From: UBA1738 sp045655325
GTDB taxonomy: Bacteria; Bacillota; Clostridia; UBA1381
Length of the DNA stretch: 55,890 bases
Direction: 5' to 3'
NCBI GenBank assembly: GCA_045655325.1
Contig: JAZOOY010000058.1
Coordinates: forward strand, 1-55,890
Program-made: the position numbers and the translations under genes
Notes under the pieces: generated by a model
What the model saw: the letters and a program-made list of their open reading frames with translations, nothing else
The model's database searches: none
Told to the model about the DNA's origin: nothing
In this document: piece after piece, positions 32,846 to 41,492 of the stretch
Numbering within the stretch: position 1 is the stretch's first letter
How the letters are laid out: each line of letters opens with the position of its first letter

Positions 32846-33013
32846 TTACCTCTTAGTCGTTTTCTTCTTAGGTGCAGCCTTTGGCTTTGGTGTTTCTTCA
32901 ACCACTGGCTTTTCCTCTACGACTGGCTCTGCTATAGGTGCACCACCAACCGGCACATCTGTACCGGCTGGATAATATACACCGTTATGTTTTACCTGAT
33001 AAGGAAATATCAT
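32846..33013 (-). CDS. Short protein with Pro/Glu/Lys-rich tail
   Basis: 55 residues: MIFPYQVKHNGVYYPAGTDVPVGG followed by low-complexity VVEEKPVVEETPKPKAAPKKKTTKR. The first half (YQVKHNGxYYPAGTDVPV) is a small beta module seen in phage head-region proteins (DUF-type). GAGG precedes the ATG. Lies between capsid and connector genes; unknown role. Confidence 0.72.
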   Translation of the reverse strand: MIFPYQVKHNGVYYPAGTDVPVGGAPIAEPVVEEKPVVEETPKPKAAPKKKTTKR

Positions 33014-33027
33014 ACGTCCTCACCGCC

Positions 33028-34107
33028 TTATGCTGATGCAGGTGTATTAACCTTGATTACATATGTTCCATCCATGCCTTCATATGAAGGAAGAACAATC
33101 TCACTAGCTGTTGTAGTGAACTTGTATGGAGGGCCATACTCAGGCTTTGTAGCAATAGCAATACCTGTTCCATAGATTGTTACATCTACGTCTGCAAGCT
33201 GGCCTGTTGTTCTCTCTTCTGGTGTTGTACCAAACCATGTCTTTCCAAGAGGACCTGCTGGAAGAAGTGTAACCTGATCGTCTGGGTAATACTTCTCTGC
33301 GTTGCCTGACTCATTAAGGAATGTCTTGTCATAGATAACAATATCAAGACCAACTGTATCCTTAACAACTCTCTTAACAGCATCATCTGTTACAAAGATA
33401 ACGCCTGCAGCATTAGTTGTAAGAAGTGCAGCCTTAATCTGAGCATTGCCTCTAAGATAGCCAAAAGTCTTGCTTGTCATAAGTACGATAGTTACATCGT
33501 AACCGTTTGCTGCAAGTGCTCTCTTAGCTGTAGCAAGGTCATCAAGTGGTGTAGCGTGGTCTGTATCACTCCACATAGATGTTCCTGTAAGTGCTGTATA
33601 GTTGCTTGTTGAATAAGTATTGTTTGGATCATAGTTGTAAGCATAATTTACATCATCAGCGGAAATACCAATCTGAGGATGTCCACCTGCTGCAGCAAGA
33701 AGCTGCATACGCATACGCTCACCAACTACTTCTGCTGAGCTTACAAGTGCATTTGTGTCATCATAGATACCTCTAAGAGCACTAGCAAGGTAAGGGTCTG
33801 TCTCAGCTTCAATTCTTGCAAGGTCAATCATGTCTCTTTCAGAAACAAGTTTGCTCTCACGGAAGAATGGCATTTCAGTATTCTCAATCTTGATGCCTTC
33901 TCTTCCACGGATTATTGGAAGTGCATCAAAGTTTGATGGTGCCAGTGATGGGCTTACGCCTCTGTGTGTCTTTATCCATCTAAGGTCAATTCCTGACTTC
34001 TTAGCTTCAGGGAACCAATTAAGACCGAGAAATGGAATCTTGTTACTTGCATCTTCTGATGCTGCAAGTGCGATACTTCTTGAATTAACAACGTTCTCAA
34101 CTAACAT
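33028..34107 (-). CDS. Major capsid protein (gpE-like)
   Basis: 359 residues. FLGLNWFPEAKKSGIDLRWIKTHRG, then IIRGREGIKIENTEMPFFRESKLVSERDMIDL and the later VIYDKTFL...YYPDDQVTLLPAGPLGKTWFGTTPEE are typical of the phage capsid E family (HK97 fold). It follows scaffold and decoration genes. Confidence 0.93.
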   Translation of the reverse strand: MLVENVVNSRSIALAASEDASNKIPFLGLNWFPEAKKSGIDLRWIKTHRGVSPSLAPSNFDALPIIRGREGIKIENTEMPFFRESKLVSERDMIDLARIEAETDPYLASALRGIYDDTNALVSSAEVVGERMRMQLLAAAGGHPQIGISADDVNYAYNYDPNNTYSTSNYTALTGTSMWSDTDHATPLDDLATAKRALAANGYDVTIVLMTSKTFGYLRGNAQIKAALLTTNAAGVIFVTDDAVKRVVKDTVGLDIVIYDKTFLNESGNAEKYYPDDQVTLLPAGPLGKTWFGTTPEERTTGQLADVDVTIYGTGIAIATKPEYGPPYKFTTTASEIVLPSYEGMDGTYVIKVNTPASA

Positions 34108-34125
34108 ATCTTTTTCCTCCTTCCA

Positions 34126-34470
34126 TTACTCGAAAACAACCATCGGAAGGGCTGCCTTAACTGCTGAATCATAAGTGATTCCTGAATGTGACTCTGCAAC
34201 ATCCTCGTTAATGTAAGCCTTCTTAAGAAGTGTTCCCTGTGGTCTCTTCTCGATAACATCGAAAAGAAGTATGCCTACAACTGTACCTGTGTTGTCGGCT
34301 GTTCCGTCTGCTCCGATAGGTGTTCCGGCCTTAACAACTTTGTTACCAGCTTCGTCTTTAGCTGTAACTGATGTAAAGTCAAGTGTCATCGGGATACCTT
34401 CGAACGGTAAGCGCTTAAGAATCTGTACGTCAGCGCCGTAAGTTGTGTCGGTATAGATCATGTTTGACAT
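34126..34470 (-). CDS. Head decoration protein (gpD-like)
   Basis: About 114 residues from MSNMIYTDTTYGAD; the ATG at 34470 has GGAGG nine bases upstream, preferred to 34485. KAGTPIGADGTADNTGTVVGILLFDVIEKRPQGTLLKKAYINEDVAE resembles lambda gpD-like stabilising proteins, and it lies just before the capsid gene. Confidence 0.8.
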   Translation of the reverse strand: MSNMIYTDTTYGADVQILKRLPFEGIPMTLDFTSVTAKDEAGNKVVKAGTPIGADGTADNTGTVVGILLFDVIEKRPQGTLLKKAYINEDVAESHSGITYDSAVKAALPMVVFE

Positions 34471-34490
34471 ATCTGTTTCCTCCATTTTTA

Positions 34491-35030
34491 TTATTTGATA
34501 TAGTTGGATAAAATATCCTGCGGTTTGTTATCTGACGAATAAAGACCTTTGATTATTCCTTCAACAACCTTGTTTCCACCTTCTTCGCCTGCTGAACCAC
34601 CAAGGTTAGGTGTGTTCTTAAGGTCTGCCTTTTCCTTTGCAGCCACAGCATTGTTAATCATGGTTTCAAGGATGCTTGCATCAAACTTGTCTGCCTTCAT
34701 AGCAGTAATAAACTTATCTGCGTCCTCTGCAGCTATACCTTTGCCTAACAGTTCAGCCTTCATTTCCATGTTCTTTATGGTCTGGTTAGCTGTCTGGTTA
34801 GCTTTGGTAAGTTCGTCAATCTGCTTCTGCAACTTCTCTGAATCTGTTAAATCCTTGTTCTGCAGAGCTTCAAGCTGTTCCTGTAAGGACTTGATTGTGT
34901 CCTTATCACTTGCGTCAGCCTTGTTCTTCGCCTTTTCTGCATTAAGTTCTGAATGATGCATATTCAGCAGAGCTGATATTGCCTCTTCGGATGCTGTTGG
35001 AAATAACTTAACTATCTCTTCTCTTGTCAT
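34491..35030 (-). CDS. Capsid scaffold protein
   Basis: 179 residues from MTREEIVKLFPTASEEAI; start at 35030 after AAAGGACG, preferred to the longer frame. Coiled coil rich in Lys, Glu, Gln, Asn (about 25-115), then NTPNLGGSAGEEGGN, a typical scaffold (GP20/DUF4355-like) C-terminal region. Directs prohead assembly and is absent from mature capsids in this family. Confidence 0.85.
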   Translation of the reverse strand: MTREEIVKLFPTASEEAISALLNMHHSELNAEKAKNKADASDKDTIKSLQEQLEALQNKDLTDSEKLQKQIDELTKANQTANQTIKNMEMKAELLGKGIAAEDADKFITAMKADKFDASILETMINNAVAAKEKADLKNTPNLGGSAGEEGGNKVVEGIIKGLYSSDNKPQDILSNYIK

Positions 35031-35122
35031 TGTTCGTCCTTTCTCACTACGCTGTTTTACGCCTGTCGCATAGGCTGTGATTCCCATGTTTACGCTTTCG
35101 GGATGCTAATTTTGTGTATAAT

Positions 35123-35150
35123 AAAACCGCCTACCCTATTGGATAGACGG
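35123..35150 (-). terminator. Terminator after the MuF-like gene
   Basis: On the minus strand a 10-bp stem (35150-35141 with 35136-35127, two G-U pairs) with loop AATA is followed by TTTTATT. It separates portal/MuF genes from scaffold and capsid genes. Confidence 0.8.
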
Positions 35151-35158
35151 TAGAATTA

Positions 35159-35869
35159 TTAATAGTAATCTACGGTGCAGTTGCAGCCGCATATTTCTCT
35201 TAAGCTAGGATCGTATGTTATATCACCAGGTATAAGCATCTGTTCACCGTTTACATCGAACAAATCATTTATAGCTCTGTCCTGGCCTTCAGTAGCTAGG
35301 TGCGATTCTCTTGTACGAATATGTGTACAGCGCCAAACTTTTCTCTGATACCCCATCTGTACAGCCTGGTAATACTCTGAGTAGTTATATACTGATGTAT
35401 TACACTGAATAGCCAGTAAAACAGCCCTTACACCGGAAGTAGGATACTGCTTCTTAGGAACATCAACTCCGAACTCTTCAAAGTGCCTTGTTTCTTCCTG
35501 CTGCTTTTGTTCTTCTTGTTCTTCGTTTGTTTCCCTGTAATCGTCTAATTCTTCTTCGAACATCTTTTCGGTTTCTTCAACAATGATCTTTGCCTGTTTC
35601 TTGCTCCAATCATTTATATAAGCCAGATTTTCAACTTCTAGGTAATTCTGAGCAATTATCCTTAGACGTTCTTCAAGGAAAGCTATATACTCAAAATCCA
35701 GCATTTCCTTGCCTTCCATCATGTAAAAAAGAAGAAGCATAAGCTCTGTAAATTCCATACAAAGGTCAATCCGCTTCTTCTTAATTGCATCCGGCAAATT
35801 TAATTTTGAATAATATATGTCAGCATATCCCCTAAGAGTATTTAGTTCTTCAAATCTCTGTACCGCCAT
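35159..35869 (-). CDS. MuF-like head morphogenesis protein
   Basis: 236 residues. N-terminal helical part (1-130), then a MuF domain: YYQAVQMGYQRKVWRCTHIRTRESHLATEGQDRAINDLFDVNGEQMLIPGDITYDPSLREICGCNCTVDYY. The R-x-SH, G and CxCxV features fit the minor capsid family that follows the portal gene. It overlaps the portal by 20 bases. Confidence 0.85.
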   Translation of the reverse strand: MAVQRFEELNTLRGYADIYYSKLNLPDAIKKKRIDLCMEFTELMLLLFYMMEGKEMLDFEYIAFLEERLRIIAQNYLEVENLAYINDWSKKQAKIIVEETEKMFEEELDDYRETNEEQEEQKQQEETRHFEEFGVDVPKKQYPTSGVRAVLLAIQCNTSVYNYSEYYQAVQMGYQRKVWRCTHIRTRESHLATEGQDRAINDLFDVNGEQMLIPGDITYDPSLREICGCNCTVDYY

Positions 35870-37307
35870 TCTCTACCTCGATAACTTCTGGCTGCTCATT
35901 GTTGTTCATGCCGTTTGAAGCAAGGAACTGTTCTTCCATGCGGTCTTTTGACTTAGCTATAACGTCCTGAGTATCACTAAACAGGTTAATTGTCTTAATA
36001 GCTATAGCATCATCAATACCAATCTGATGAAGAATCTGTAATACCTGAGCCTTAACCATCATGTTTTCAAGTTTGCTTCTCTTCGGCCTAATATCTATGT
36101 CGCTGATCCTGAGAGTAAACTTTTCTGTAATTCTCAGCTTATTAAGGATTACCCTGAGCATCATTCTTTCTGACTTCTGGAATATAGGTATCCTTAACTC
36201 AGCTCTCTTATCTTCATCATAATAACCATTTCTAAGAGCTACAGCCTGTCCTGTATCACCGCTGGCGTTTTCCTGTCTGCCAGGTTTACCCTGAATAATT
36301 AAGAAGTTCTGGTATACATCTTCTTTAGCTATCTGGGTGCCATCCTGTGATAACTCACTGGTAAGCATCTTAGCGTCTGCCTGTTTACCGTCCTGTGAAT
36401 CCTTAATAGATAAAGCGCCTTCAACAGCCATGGCCTTGAATGTTTCTTGATCTATTTCAGCATTTTTAAACAGGATAAATGCCTGTATAAACTGCTCGAT
36501 ACCGTTCATGCGGTCCGACTGCATTTTATTAAGTTCATCGGTAAGAGTGATTGTTATTTCTATATCCGAAAGGCGTCTGCCATTGTTAGGATACTCTACA
36601 ACAGGAATCATTTTGTTACCATTAACCTGACGCTCAACTATCTCTCCTGCCTGAATAACAAAGTATTCATATGGTGTATAGCACTCATATGCCTCGACTT
36701 TGTTGTATTTAAACTTATGGAACGAAAAAGCAGGTGTTTTATCGTCACGATAATATACAACTCCGGTAAACTGTGGGTCCAGCACTGAGATATAATATGG
36801 TGCTTCGTCAAACTCTATAGGCATACGGTTCTTTTCGCCTATAAAGTAATATGACGTACCGCATATACTAGCCCAACGGCCTCTCTCTATATCAAGTGCA
36901 GCTTTATCTTCGGATTTCATGTATTTATTCAGCTTAACAAGCTGATCCGCCTTCTCTTCGTCCGTGTTATCAGATGATATAACATACTGGATAGGTTCAC
37001 CGTAAAGGTCTGCTGTCTTACTTTCGACTAACTCATATGCGTGGTTCTCTACTATCTTGTTGTTTATATCTTCTCGGATTTTCTTCTGGCGGTATAATGC
37101 CGGCTGATCTCCACGATAGTATCTATCCAGATACCCGATAGCTAACTGATTAAACTGGAAATCGTCAAGAACATTCTGCAGCTCGTCTACAATGTTGCTA
37201 GAATCAATGACCTTTTCATCCGTATATAGGATTCTTCTGCCAAACTCTCCACCGATAACAGCCATGAAGTTTCTGAAGTTTTTCTGATAAATTAATGGAT
37301 TTGCCAT
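35850..37307 (-). CDS. Portal protein
   Basis: About 485 residues from MANPLIYQKNFRNFMAV; GAGG precedes ATG 37307. YRGDQPALYRQKKIREDINNKIVENHAYELVESKTADLYGEPIQYV, then the DELNKMQSDRMNGIEQFIQAFILFKNAE stretch and a C-terminal helical crown are typical of the SPP1-type portal. It is adjacent to the terminase genes. Confidence 0.92.
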   Translation of the reverse strand: MANPLIYQKNFRNFMAVIGGEFGRRILYTDEKVIDSSNIVDELQNVLDDFQFNQLAIGYLDRYYRGDQPALYRQKKIREDINNKIVENHAYELVESKTADLYGEPIQYVISSDNTDEEKADQLVKLNKYMKSEDKAALDIERGRWASICGTSYYFIGEKNRMPIEFDEAPYYISVLDPQFTGVVYYRDDKTPAFSFHKFKYNKVEAYECYTPYEYFVIQAGEIVERQVNGNKMIPVVEYPNNGRRLSDIEITITLTDELNKMQSDRMNGIEQFIQAFILFKNAEIDQETFKAMAVEGALSIKDSQDGKQADAKMLTSELSQDGTQIAKEDVYQNFLIIQGKPGRQENASGDTGQAVALRNGYYDEDKRAELRIPIFQKSERMMLRVILNKLRITEKFTLRISDIDIRPKRSKLENMMVKAQVLQILHQIGIDDAIAIKTINLFSDTQDVIAKSKDRMEEQFLASNGMNNNEQPEVIEVENGGTEI

Positions 37308-37318
37308 TTCGGACCTCA

Positions 37319-37516
37319 CTAATAAAATCTTGCTCCGCTTGAAGTTGTACGCTGTACGGCTTCAATCTCAGATACCCTCAATATCGAAGGATCAAATCTC
37401 ATAAAATGAAAACAAGCAGGACAACGCCTTACTACCGGTATCGTCTGCTTGCCATCCCATACAAAAAGTGGCTGCCCACATTTTGCGCAATCAAAGTTGT
37501 ATAATCGTTTTCCCAT
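37319..37516 (-). CDS. Small zinc-ribbon protein (Com-like)
   Basis: About 65 residues from MGKRLYNFDCAKCGQ; upstream GTG/TTG starts also exist and no clear RBS favours one. CAKC and CPAC form a zinc ribbon (DCAKCGQPLFVWDGKQTIPVVRRCPACFHF) as in Mu Com-like proteins. It lies between terminase and portal. Function unknown. Confidence 0.72.
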   Translation of the reverse strand: MGKRLYNFDCAKCGQPLFVWDGKQTIPVVRRCPACFHFMRFDPSILRVSEIEAVQRTTSSGARFY

Positions 37517-37530
37517 ATTGTGCACCAATA

Positions 37531-37559
37531 AAAAAGGCGCTCCCCATAGGAAACGCCTT
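37531..37559 (-). terminator. Terminator before the portal block
   Basis: On the minus strand AAGGCG (37559-37554) pairs with CGCCTT (37539-37534), with further pairing in the interior, and is followed by TTTTTTATT. Confidence 0.78.
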
Positions 37560-37643
37560 GTGATTAGATATTTCTACCGAATTTACCTTATCATATAGTT
37601 TTAAGTGTTGTCTACTGCAAATAACTGCAAACTCTTACATTTT

Positions 37644-38078
37644 CTAAGAATTTTGATAACTCATGCTAAAAAGTTGGCTGAATTTCCTCTCTGCGCGTCT
37701 CATGTCGGTGAAAAATGCACTTTCGGAGCTGTATTTTACCTTAGTTTCATAATATCCTTCACTTGTGATGTAAACCCTGAGCAAAATCTCATAGGATTTA
37801 GCATCTATGTCTCTGAGTTTTTCAATCTGATTCTCAATTAATGTCTTTTTGGCTTTATACCCCAGAATTTTCATAGAAATGACAGATTTTTCTCGAATTG
37901 CCTCGATAACCAGATTTCCTATAGGATCATTCTGTGGCGGAGCCTGTATTTTCTCTTTTGAGTAGTCAATAGCCTGCAAACTAGCAATTTCCTTAACAAC
38001 ATCAGCTAATTGTTCCTCGGCTGCAGCAATTTGAACTTTTAATAACCTATAACTCTTAAGATAGTCTTTTGTAGTCAT
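37644..38078 (-). CDS. DUF1492/ArpU-like helical protein
   Basis: 144 residues, all helical: SYRLLKVQIAAAEEQLADVVKEIASL, then NLVIEAIREKSVISMKILGYKAKKTLIENQIEKLRDIDAKSYEILL and a basic C-terminus. Resembles DUF1492 proteins, which neighbour terminase genes and resemble ArpU/RinA late regulators. A late-activator role is possible but its C-terminal helix-turn-helix is weak. Confidence 0.68.
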   Translation of the reverse strand: MTTKDYLKSYRLLKVQIAAAEEQLADVVKEIASLQAIDYSKEKIQAPPQNDPIGNLVIEAIREKSVISMKILGYKAKKTLIENQIEKLRDIDAKSYEILLRVYITSEGYYETKVKYSSESAFFTDMRRAERKFSQLFSMSYQNS

Positions 38079-38087
38079 ACAAGCCCC

Positions 38088-39773
38088 CTATATTCCTAAT
38101 AGTGCTCGGCTGATTATCTCAACCTTGTTAGCTGGTGCCATTAAGTTATTCATGTACATTGCAAACATAGCTAATGCATCGGGTACATCGTCGTGGCTGT
38201 TCTTGCCCACCGTACTGTAGCTAAATAACTGCTTCATAAATATATCGTAGTCAGATTTTCTGACTATTAGTGACTTGTCCTTAAATAAACAGTGCTTTTT
38301 AATCCAGTCAGCATTAATTATGATCTTGGTTTCCTTATTCTCCTGGGTGTGCTTTGTGGTTATATTGCAAATACCATTTCTCTCGTCAACTCTCTTAGCA
38401 ACTTCCAAAGCAACTCGGTCTCCACCCTGGTTAGACTCAAACTGCATTTGCTGCATCTTGTTTTCCAGGATTAGGGCCGTACACTTCTCATACTGCAGAT
38501 CATAATTAGTGGTATTGTCGCAAACTACGTCTAACAAATAGAAATCCATGCCATATTGTGCAAAACATACCATAACAAAGTAGTCTGTACCGGTCCTTTT
38601 GGTATCACACACACCCACAATGGCATCTGGCGGGTCCAAAGGTAATGTCAGGTATCTTCTTACTTCTTCGTCAGTGTATAACAGTCCTTCTCTTTCAATA
38701 GGCTTATTCTTGTACAAACACTGATATGATATATCGTCCATGGTTAAGGCTATATCATTAAAGAACTGAGTGGACATTCCACCGACTTCATACATAAAAT
38801 TGCTTTCGCCGGTCTCTTCGTCTATATCCGGTATAGCTATGAATTTTGCTCTAGGATCATCACCGTATACCGCTTGCAGCCTTCCGATTACATCCATGGT
38901 GGACCATCTAGTTGCTATATGTATTTCTTTACATGGCCTACCATCCATTTTAGGAACCTTTCTCTGCTTAGCATCTGTTGTATATATTCCCCAGAGTTTT
39001 GCCAGATATGCCTTATTCAGTGCTTCTTCTATACCACCGATTAAGTCATCACAATATAGATATTGATTACAACGGACCTTACCAGCGTTTTTCGATCCTA
39101 TAGATGTACATTGCAGGTTTGCAAACGGCTTATACTTATTGAAGTTTAAGCTCTCCATTTTGGCATTGCTGCCCTTCTGGGTGTACTGTACATCTGGAAA
39201 TACATCATTAAATGCATATTCTACAGGATTGTTTGTTATATCCAGAACACCGTCATAAAACATACGGGTTATATCGCCTGAATGTGAGAAGAACAGTGAG
39301 TAGTCATCTGGGTGCCTGCCGATTACCCATGATGCAAAAAACTTCTCAAGGGTTGTTTTGCCTGATCCTGGCGGCATAGATATACACAATATGTCCAGTT
39401 TGTCATCTTCTAGGTCCTGCATTGCCTGAATAACCCCGATCTTTAACAGGCAATCCCGGCGCGGTTCATAGAAGCGGTTTTCATATATACGTCTGTGCTC
39501 CAAATACTGCAGGTAGGAATCAAAGTAAAATGGCGCTTCATTGCACTTTGCCTTCTGAAACAATAGTTCAAACTTCTCTCCGTTACCCTGGCCATACATA
39601 TATCGGGCATAATCAGCAGCATAATTGCTAACCTTAAAATATGTAGCTCGTTTTTCAGGTTCCTCACGCATACCGACACCGGTTACATCTACCAGATCAC
39701 ATAACTTCTGAAAATCCGCTCCCTCGGTCTCAATCGAGATATATATTAAGTTGACAAGTTCTTCATTCGTCAT
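38088..39773 (-). CDS. terL: Terminase large subunit
   Basis: 561 residues. ATPase Walker A PPGSGKTT (134-141) and Walker B LYCDD (about 239-243), then a nuclease domain with VCDTKRTGTD (D390), E445 region and DDVPDA (about 528-532). These are the packaging motor and DNA-cutting residues. Length is normal for phages of this type. Confidence 0.95.
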   Translation of the reverse strand: MTNEELVNLIYISIETEGADFQKLCDLVDVTGVGMREEPEKRATYFKVSNYAADYARYMYGQGNGEKFELLFQKAKCNEAPFYFDSYLQYLEHRRIYENRFYEPRRDCLLKIGVIQAMQDLEDDKLDILCISMPPGSGKTTLEKFFASWVIGRHPDDYSLFFSHSGDITRMFYDGVLDITNNPVEYAFNDVFPDVQYTQKGSNAKMESLNFNKYKPFANLQCTSIGSKNAGKVRCNQYLYCDDLIGGIEEALNKAYLAKLWGIYTTDAKQRKVPKMDGRPCKEIHIATRWSTMDVIGRLQAVYGDDPRAKFIAIPDIDEETGESNFMYEVGGMSTQFFNDIALTMDDISYQCLYKNKPIEREGLLYTDEEVRRYLTLPLDPPDAIVGVCDTKRTGTDYFVMVCFAQYGMDFYLLDVVCDNTTNYDLQYEKCTALILENKMQQMQFESNQGGDRVALEVAKRVDERNGICNITTKHTQENKETKIIINADWIKKHCLFKDKSLIVRKSDYDIFMKQLFSYSTVGKNSHDDVPDALAMFAMYMNNLMAPANKVEIISRALLGI

Positions 39774-39969
39774 CTATAGGAAAGTCCTTTTTATTTTCGG
39801 AAATTTTTTCAGAAATGGCCTTTTCAGATGCTTCTGCGCATAAAACCCGCAGAGCTATAGCCAGACAGTTTAAACGGTTTGAGTAATGCAGGCATTTACC
39901 AGACTCGTAATACCTACAATGCTCGAAGTGACAATCATCTTCCATGCAATTTGTTGTAAATGTCAGCAT
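39763..39969 (-). CDS. Cysteine-rich small protein between terminase genes
   Basis: 68 residues. CMEDDCHFEHCRYYESGKCLHY has several cysteines and histidines suited to zinc binding. GGAG precedes the ATG. Overlaps both terminase genes. Unknown role, perhaps assisting packaging. Confidence 0.7.
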   Translation of the reverse strand: MLTFTTNCMEDDCHFEHCRYYESGKCLHYSNRLNCLAIALRVLCAEASEKAISEKISENKKDFPIDDE

Positions 39970-40273
39970 AGCGAAACTCCATGTCCTTACGGTCCTGATC
40001 TTTGTTTATGTCCGTAATCTCGAAATATGTGTCCCTGATTACATACATTGCATAAGGCGGTGAACACTCTAACAGCTTTGCTACTTCTTCCAGGGTCAAC
40101 ATATCACTGTAAAACAGCTTACAGTAACGATGTATCTTAGCTTTTTCCCTTGTCGCCTTTAACCGCTCCACCGCTTCTTTCTGCTTAGGTGTCAGCGGTT
40201 TGGCCTTCTTTCGCCCAGCTCTGGCCACTTTTGCGGCTGCTTCTTCCCTGGCTCTTAACTCTTCTTCTGTCAT
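39935..40273 (-). CDS. terS: Terminase small subunit
   Basis: 112 residues. Basic N-terminal helix, then HRYCKLFYSDMLTLEEVAKLLECSPPYAMYVIRDTY, a helix-turn-helix suited to recognising the packaging site; directly upstream of the large subunit. GGAGG seven bases before the ATG. Confidence 0.8.
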   Translation of the reverse strand: MTEEELRAREEAAAKVARAGRKKAKPLTPKQKEAVERLKATREKAKIHRYCKLFYSDMLTLEEVAKLLECSPPYAMYVIRDTYFEITDINKDQDRKDMEFRYADIYNKLHGR

Positions 40274-40884
40274 TTTCCGCCCTCCGGTTATGGTTGTAGG
40301 GCAGCCACTACTTAAAGCAACCGCCCTACAGGGGTAAATATTATGTATAGAGAGACATTATATGGTTTCTGGTGGGGAGGATGGCACTAAACGGGGTGTG
40401 GAGCTTGTTCAGCACCATCCTTAAGTGTTGTTTGATGCATCGACATTACATCAAGTCCGTGACCGGGGCCCGACTCCCGATACCGCTAAACCATCCGACT
40501 AACCCACGGTATGCTCCTTTAAGCTGTCACGGCACCTTTGCTTTAGCAAGAGGTTGTATTTATGAAAAATCTTTAGGCAAGATTTAACACCTTAGTCATC
40601 ATCCTTTAGCAGCAAGATCATTACCGCTATCAGGATTATTATTATCGCTACCATTTTTCAGTTCCTTCCGGGCTTGTAACCGGCAAACTAATGTTTGGCG
40701 CATTACTCCGGGGACCATTAAGGTCCCCCTATACTCTGCCATGACGCTTAATTGAATCCCAAATTCGCTCGATTAATTGCTGTTAGCGTCACATTGCTTC
40801 TCTAATTTCTTATTTCCTGACGTTAATTAGAAAACCGTCTTAAAGGCTTAACCTGGTCCGCATTGCTAAGAGGCGTGTTAAGTT
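40274..40884 (-). ncRNA. Candidate large structured RNA upstream of terminase
   Basis: About 610 bases with no conventional gene. On the minus strand a series of separate perfect stems spans it: TCTAATT/AATTAGA (40831-40801), TGACGCT/AGCGTCA (40791-40742), GGGGACC/GGTCCCC (40728-40710), CAAAC/GTTTG (40697-40684), CCGTG/CACGG (40509-40457), TTGATG/CATCAA (40454-40432), AGGATGG/CCATCCT (40421-40378) and TGTAGGGC/GCCCTACA (40330-40295). A tRNA-like element lies just upstream. Large phage RNAs such as ROOL and GOLLD have this size and often lie beside tRNAs. A packaging site is an alternative, and both could coexist. Confidence 0.55.
40592..40654 (-). CDS. 20-residue putative membrane micropeptide
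   Basis: MVAIIIILIAVMILLLKDDD preceded by GGAAGGAA at good spacing. A single hydrophobic helix with an acidic end. It sits inside the structured region, so it may be a real micropeptide or a chance frame in an RNA gene. Confidence 0.4.
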   Translation of the reverse strand: MVAIIIILIAVMILLLKDDD

Positions 40885-40890
40885 CTTCTG

Positions 40891-40984
40891 TGCCATGACG
40901 GGATTTGAACCCGCATCAAGGATAATTCAGGTGAAATTTTCCCTTACCACTCACCAAAGCTCTGCCAGTTGAGCTACATAGCAC
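40891..40984 (-). tRNA. tRNA-like sequence with expanded anticodon region
   Basis: On the minus strand the acceptor stem TGCTATG/CATGGCA, the D arm GCTC-AACTGGCA-GAGC and the T arm GCGGG-TTCAAAT-CCCGT are all canonical. The part between them is 44 bases in place of about 22, with GGTGA/TCACC as the best stem and a 16-base loop. No standard 7-base anticodon loop forms, so the identity is unclear. No CCA is encoded. It may be a disrupted tRNA, a tRNA with an insertion, or a tRNA mimic that is part of the structured RNA next to it. Confidence 0.55.
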
Positions 40985-41015
40985 CCCATGGCTTAACACC
41001 ATGGTAGTTTTTATC

Positions 41016-41249
41016 TCATTCCTTCTCAGGATGAAGTACAGCTTCATATCCCCTTGAGTTAAGTGTTTTCGTTACATACGTCACTGTCGGTATCTCAATA
41101 TCTGGATTTAGTGAAATCGTTATGTCTATATTGCTTACATGATCCGTGTAACAATAATCTATGATCTTATCTACCTTTCCCAGTATATCGTTGAGACAAC
41201 TCTTTAATTCTTCTCTGTATTCTTCTAATCTCTCATTGTCTCTTCTCAT
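41016..41249 (-). CDS. Hypothetical protein upstream of the tRNA-like element
   Basis: 77 residues, MRRDNERLEEYREELKSCLNDILGKVDKIIDYCYTDHVSNIDITISLNPDIEIPTVTYV. Helix then beta strands. AAAGGAGAAAAGAAC precedes the ATG. The following 243 bases to 41492 are GC-rich and contain no gene that I can see. Function unknown. Confidence 0.72.
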   Translation of the reverse strand: MRRDNERLEEYREELKSCLNDILGKVDKIIDYCYTDHVSNIDITISLNPDIEIPTVTYVTKTLNSRGYEAVLHPEKE

Positions 41250-41492
41250 GTTCTTTTCTCCTTTTAGGTAGATGGTAGGTCTATATTTTATATTTATTAA
41301 TATAGGCCGTTTTTGTTACGGGGATACTCAGTAACGTAACTCCCCCGAAAATGGCCTTCGGCTCCACGGGACCCCGCCCCCGGCGCCCTAGTAGATGCAG
41401 CCCGCCCCCATGGGATCATATACCCGGCCCGGCTGCAGCGCCTAACCTGTTAACAACTCATACCCCGTTATCATGGGCATTTTGCACAATGG

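Noticed and set aside
40457..40509. Third tRNA-like stretch with a D-arm-like GGATGGTTTAGCGG
   Set aside because: Only 53 bases between its closing stem and no T arm, so not a tRNA.
40372..40587. Plus-strand frame in the region upstream of terS
   Set aside because: No binding site, composition unlike a protein, and it runs through paired arms of the structured region.
40735..40791. Second tRNA-like sequence (TTCAATT and CGTCATGGCA)
   Set aside because: The T stem does not pair and the D and anticodon arms are missing; kept only as a hairpin and a possible relic.
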